A DNA stretch of 26,511 nucleotides from an uncultured Cryomorphaceae bacterium (GTDB lineage Bacteria; Bacteroidota; Bacteroidia; Flavobacteriales; Schleiferiaceae), in NCBI GenBank assembly GCA_913049755.1, contig CAJWXO010000004.1, positions 1-26,511 of the forward strand, given 5' to 3'. The position numbers and the translations under genes are program-made. Of this stretch, positions 24,202-26,511 are shown piece by piece. The stretch's first letter is position 1. Every line of letters starts with the position of its first letter. The notes under the pieces are model-generated. The model was not told the DNA's origin and did not search any database. It saw nothing but the letters and a program-made list of their open reading frames with translations.

Positions 24202-26511
24202 TCAAAGCTCTCTTTGAACCTCAATCTCTTTAAATCCTTCTATAATATCGCCAACTTTAATATCATTGAAATTCTTGATATTTAAGCCGCAATCTGTTCC
24301 TTTTTTAACCTCTTTAACATCGTCCTTAAATCTTTTAAGAGAACCCAATTCTCCCGTATAGACAACAACCGAATCACGAATAATGCGAATCCTAGAACTT
24401 CTATTAATTGTCCCGTCCATTACCATACAACCTGCGATAGTTCCAAGCTTCGAAATTTTAAATGTTTCTCGTATTTCCAAAGAGCATGTAATTTCTTCTT
24501 TAACATCAGGAGACAACATTCCGCCCATTGCTTCTTTAATATCATTTATTGCATCATAAATAATACTGTAAAGACGAATTTCAATATCTTCCTTTTCTGC
24601 TAATTTCCTTGCAGACCCAGCAGGTCTAACCTGAAAACCTAAAATAATTGCCTTCGATGCTGTTGCCAATAAAACATCACTGTCTGTAATTCCACCCACA
24701 GCTTTATGGATTATGTTTACCTGTATTTCTTCAGTACTCAACCTTTGTAATGAATCTGAAAGAGCCTCAATCGAACCGTCAACATCACCTTTCAAAACAA
24801 TATTTAGCTCTTGGAAATCCCCCACAGCTAATCGTCTTCCAATTTCATCTAATGTCAAGCTTTTTTGAGATCTTACTGACTGTTCTCTTTGCAATTGTTG
24901 GCGTCTAGTAGCGATAGATTTAGCTTCCCGCTCATCAGACATTACGATATAGTTATCACCTGCTTGAGGGGCGCCATCCAAGCCTAAAATAGATACAGGA
25001 ACTGAAGGACCTGCATCGGTTAATTGCTTGCCTCGTTCATCCATCATTGCTCTTACCTTACCTGAGTATGGCCCCACTAATATGTAGTCTCCGACTTTTA
25101 AAGTTCCCGTCTCGTTCAACAAAGTAATAACATAGCCACGACCCTTGTCAAGGGTAGCTTCAATTACAGTTCCCTTCGCAAGTCTTTCAGGGTCTGCTTT
25201 TAAATCCAATAATTCCGCTTCAAGAAGAACTTTCTCCAGTAATTTATCAACATTTAATCCGGTTTTTGCAGATATCTCTTGTGATTGAACCTTGCCTCCC
25301 CAGTCTTCAACGAGAATATTCATTTGGCTTAACTGCTCTTTAATTCTCTCCGGGTTTGAATCAGGCCGATCAATTTTATTAAACGCAAATACTACAGGAA
25401 CATTTGCAGCTTGAGCATGGCTGATAGCCTCTTTTGTTTGGGGCATGACAGAATCATCTGCTGACACTACAATTATAGCAATATCAGTGACTTGTGCTCC
25501 TCTTGCGCGCATTGCTGTAAATGCTTCGTGCCCTGGAGTATCAAGGAAAGATATTGCTTGACCACTAGGTAATTGAACTGAGTAAGCACCTATATGCTGA
25601 GTAATTCCACCAGCCTCTCCAGCAATGACGTTATCTTTTCTTATAAAGTCTAATAAAGAAGTCTTTCCATGGTCAACATGGCCCATTACAGTAACAATTG
25701 GAGACCGTGACACAAGATTCTCTTCAATGTCTTCATCATTAAAAACTTCTTGCATTTCTTCATCAACGAATTCAACACTAAAACCAAATTCTTCTGCAAC
25801 AATAGTTAATGTCTCCTTATCCAAACGTTGATTCATGCTAGCCATTATTCCCAAGGCCATACATGTGGAAATAACATCTGCAGGAGAAACTCCCATTTGA
25901 TTCGCAAACTCTAGTAGAGTGACAAATTCCGTAAGTTTTAAAACCTTTTCTCCTTCTATACGTTCAATTTCGGCCATCTCTTTAGCCTCGGTACGTTCCG
26001 CACGTTTATCTCTTCTTATTTTCGAACCCCTTGACTTTTTGCCACCACCCAACTTCTCGAGTGTTTCCTTTATTTTACGAGCAATATCCTCTTTAGAAAC
26101 TTCAGTTTTTGGTTGAACTTTTGCATTTCGACCTCTTCCTGCTCCAAGCCCTGGGCGATTATTGTCTCTACGTTTTGCTGCTCCTACAGTTGCTGCTCCC
26201 GTAGTTGTTCTTCCCCCTCCGGCGGCAGGCTTCTGTAAGCCCTCTGTTTTAATACGCTTTCTTTTCCCTCCTTCTCCCGGGGGTTTAGGTTTTTTAGCAA
26301 ATTGTTTAAGATCAATTGTCACACCTGTAAGCTTGGGCCCATCAAGTTTCTTATACTGAGTCTTATGACTTGCGTCCTCCTCGCCTTTAACCTGATCAGG
26401 TGCAGTCTTTTCATCGGCTAATGGCTTTGACCCCTTTTTCTCTTCTACCTTTTTCTCTTCTACTTTTTTCTCTTCTACTTTTTTCTCTTTGCTTTTTTCA
26501 GAAAATTCAGG
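24202..26511 (-). CDS. infB: Translation initiation factor IF-2, N-terminus missing
   Basis: The GTPase that places initiator tRNA on the 30S subunit. About 770 residues are visible. The frame stays open to the window edge, so the GTG at 26322 is not the true start. Order: a Lys/Glu-rich disordered N-terminal part, a basic Gly/Arg-rich linker ([28 protein letters not shown]), the IF-2N-type helical part ([20 protein letters not shown]), then the G domain with GHVDHGKTS (about 25663-25686), [20 protein letters not shown] and SAKTG, and the C-terminal beta-barrel domains to the end (GDIIEGF). The chain is otherwise intact. It converges with the ABC ATPase gene, 22 nt apart. nusA and rimP, usual infB neighbours, would be upstream outside the window. 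Confidence 0.97.
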   Translation of the reverse strand, partial: PEFSEKSKEKKVEEKKVEEKKVEEKKGSKPLADEKTAPDQVKGEEDASHKTQYKKLDGPKLTGVTIDLKQFAKKPKPPGEGGKRKRIKTEGLQKPAAGGGRTTTGAATVGAAKRRDNNRPGLGAGRGRNAKVQPKTEVSKEDIARKIKETLEKLGGGKKSRGSKIRRDKRAERTEAKEMAEIERIEGEKVLKLTEFVTLLEFANQMGVSPADVISTCMALGIMASMNQRLDKETLTIVAEEFGFSVEFVDEEMQEVFNDEDIEENLVSRSPIVTVMGHVDHGKTSLLDFIRKDNVIAGEAGGITQHIGAYSVQLPSGQAISFLDTPGHEAFTAMRARGAQVTDIAIIVVSADDSVMPQTKEAISHAQAANVPVVFAFNKIDRPDSNPERIKEQLSQMNILVEDWGGKVQSQEISAKTGLNVDKLLEKVLLEAELLDLKADPERLAKGTVIEATLDKGRGYVITLLNETGTLKVGDYILVGPYSGKVRAMMDERGKQLTDAGPSVPVSILGLDGAPQAGDNYIVMSDEREAKSIATRRQQLQREQSVRSQKSLTLDEIGRRLAVGDFQELNIVLKGDVDGSIEALSDSLQRLSTEEIQVNIIHKAVGGITDSDVLLATASKAIILGFQVRPAGSARKLAEKEDIEIRLYSIIYDAINDIKEAMGGMLSPDVKEEITCSLEIRETFKISKLGTIAGCMVMDGTINRSSRIRIIRDSVVVYTGELGSLKRFKDDVKEVKKGTDCGLNIKNFNDIKVGDIIEGFKEIEVQREL
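26435..26489. repeat. 15-bp tandem repeat in infB (KKVEE units)
   Basis: Three nearly identical 15-base units (26435-26449, 26450-26464, 26465-26479; the last two are identical and the first differs by one base) plus a partial fourth. In the infB frame they encode repeated K-K-V-E-E in the disordered N-terminal region of IF-2. Slippage in such a tract changes length without shifting the frame. Confidence 0.85.

Noticed and set aside
26320..26322. GTG at 26322 as start of IF-2
   Set aside because: The frame is open to the window end and encodes the typical Lys/Glu-rich IF-2 N-terminal region, so the true start is outside.

Overview
The window looks like the chromosome of a free-living Bacteroidota member, most likely a marine Flavobacteriales lineage. 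The evidence is AT-rich DNA, Bacteroidota-type promoter -7 elements (TAnnTTTG), many short lipoprotein signals, a giant protein with a type IX secretion (T9SS) sorting domain, a DUF4270 lipoprotein, and a gene order (short GT5-like protein, DUF4270, glmS on one side; panC, panD, flippase-like protein, radA on the other) that I recall as common in flavobacteria. Genes are packed tightly: no gap exceeds about 100 bases, and I saw no rRNA, tRNA, CRISPR array or insertion sequence.

Left part (1-5500). The 3' end of a prohibitin/band-7 gene converges on a GH43 endo-arabinanase-like lipoprotein gene. Next comes the minus-strand group GT5-like protein > DUF4270 lipoprotein > glmS, with a near-perfect TACCTTTG promoter element 5 nt before the first start codon. 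Between glmS and the GH43 gene lies a short fossil that encodes a second copy of the conserved GlmS C-terminus (V-D ... S-V-T-V-E-stop).

Middle (5500-17500). The plus-strand group panC-panD-(YbhN/UPF0104 membrane protein)-radA covers pantothenate and CoA precursor synthesis, an envelope membrane protein and DNA repair. A minus-strand group follows: membrane-anchored coiled-coil protein > exonuclease III > OmpA-family coiled-coil lipoprotein. Next is a 1453-residue T9SS-exported adhesin-like protein (GEVED, five FN3 and four jelly-roll modules, a PKD-like domain and a sorting domain). A plus-strand Ig-like lipoprotein gene is divergent from it.

Right part (17500-26511). This holds the most interesting set. 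A minus-strand SCO-nitrilase pair is divergent from a tightly coupled plus-strand operon: MbnP-like lipoprotein, MbnH-like di-heme protein, secreted HMA protein, TonB-dependent receptor, LolD/MacB-type ABC ATPase. The first four genes overlap by 4 nt at each junction and the fifth follows after 1 nt. SCO proteins handle copper for cytochrome oxidase, MbnP/MbnH is a copper-binding pair that depends on tryptophan oxidation, and HMA proteins are metallochaperones. The cluster is therefore best read as an outer-membrane copper uptake and delivery system. It has no methanobactin biosynthesis genes. The window ends inside infB (minus strand, 5' end missing).
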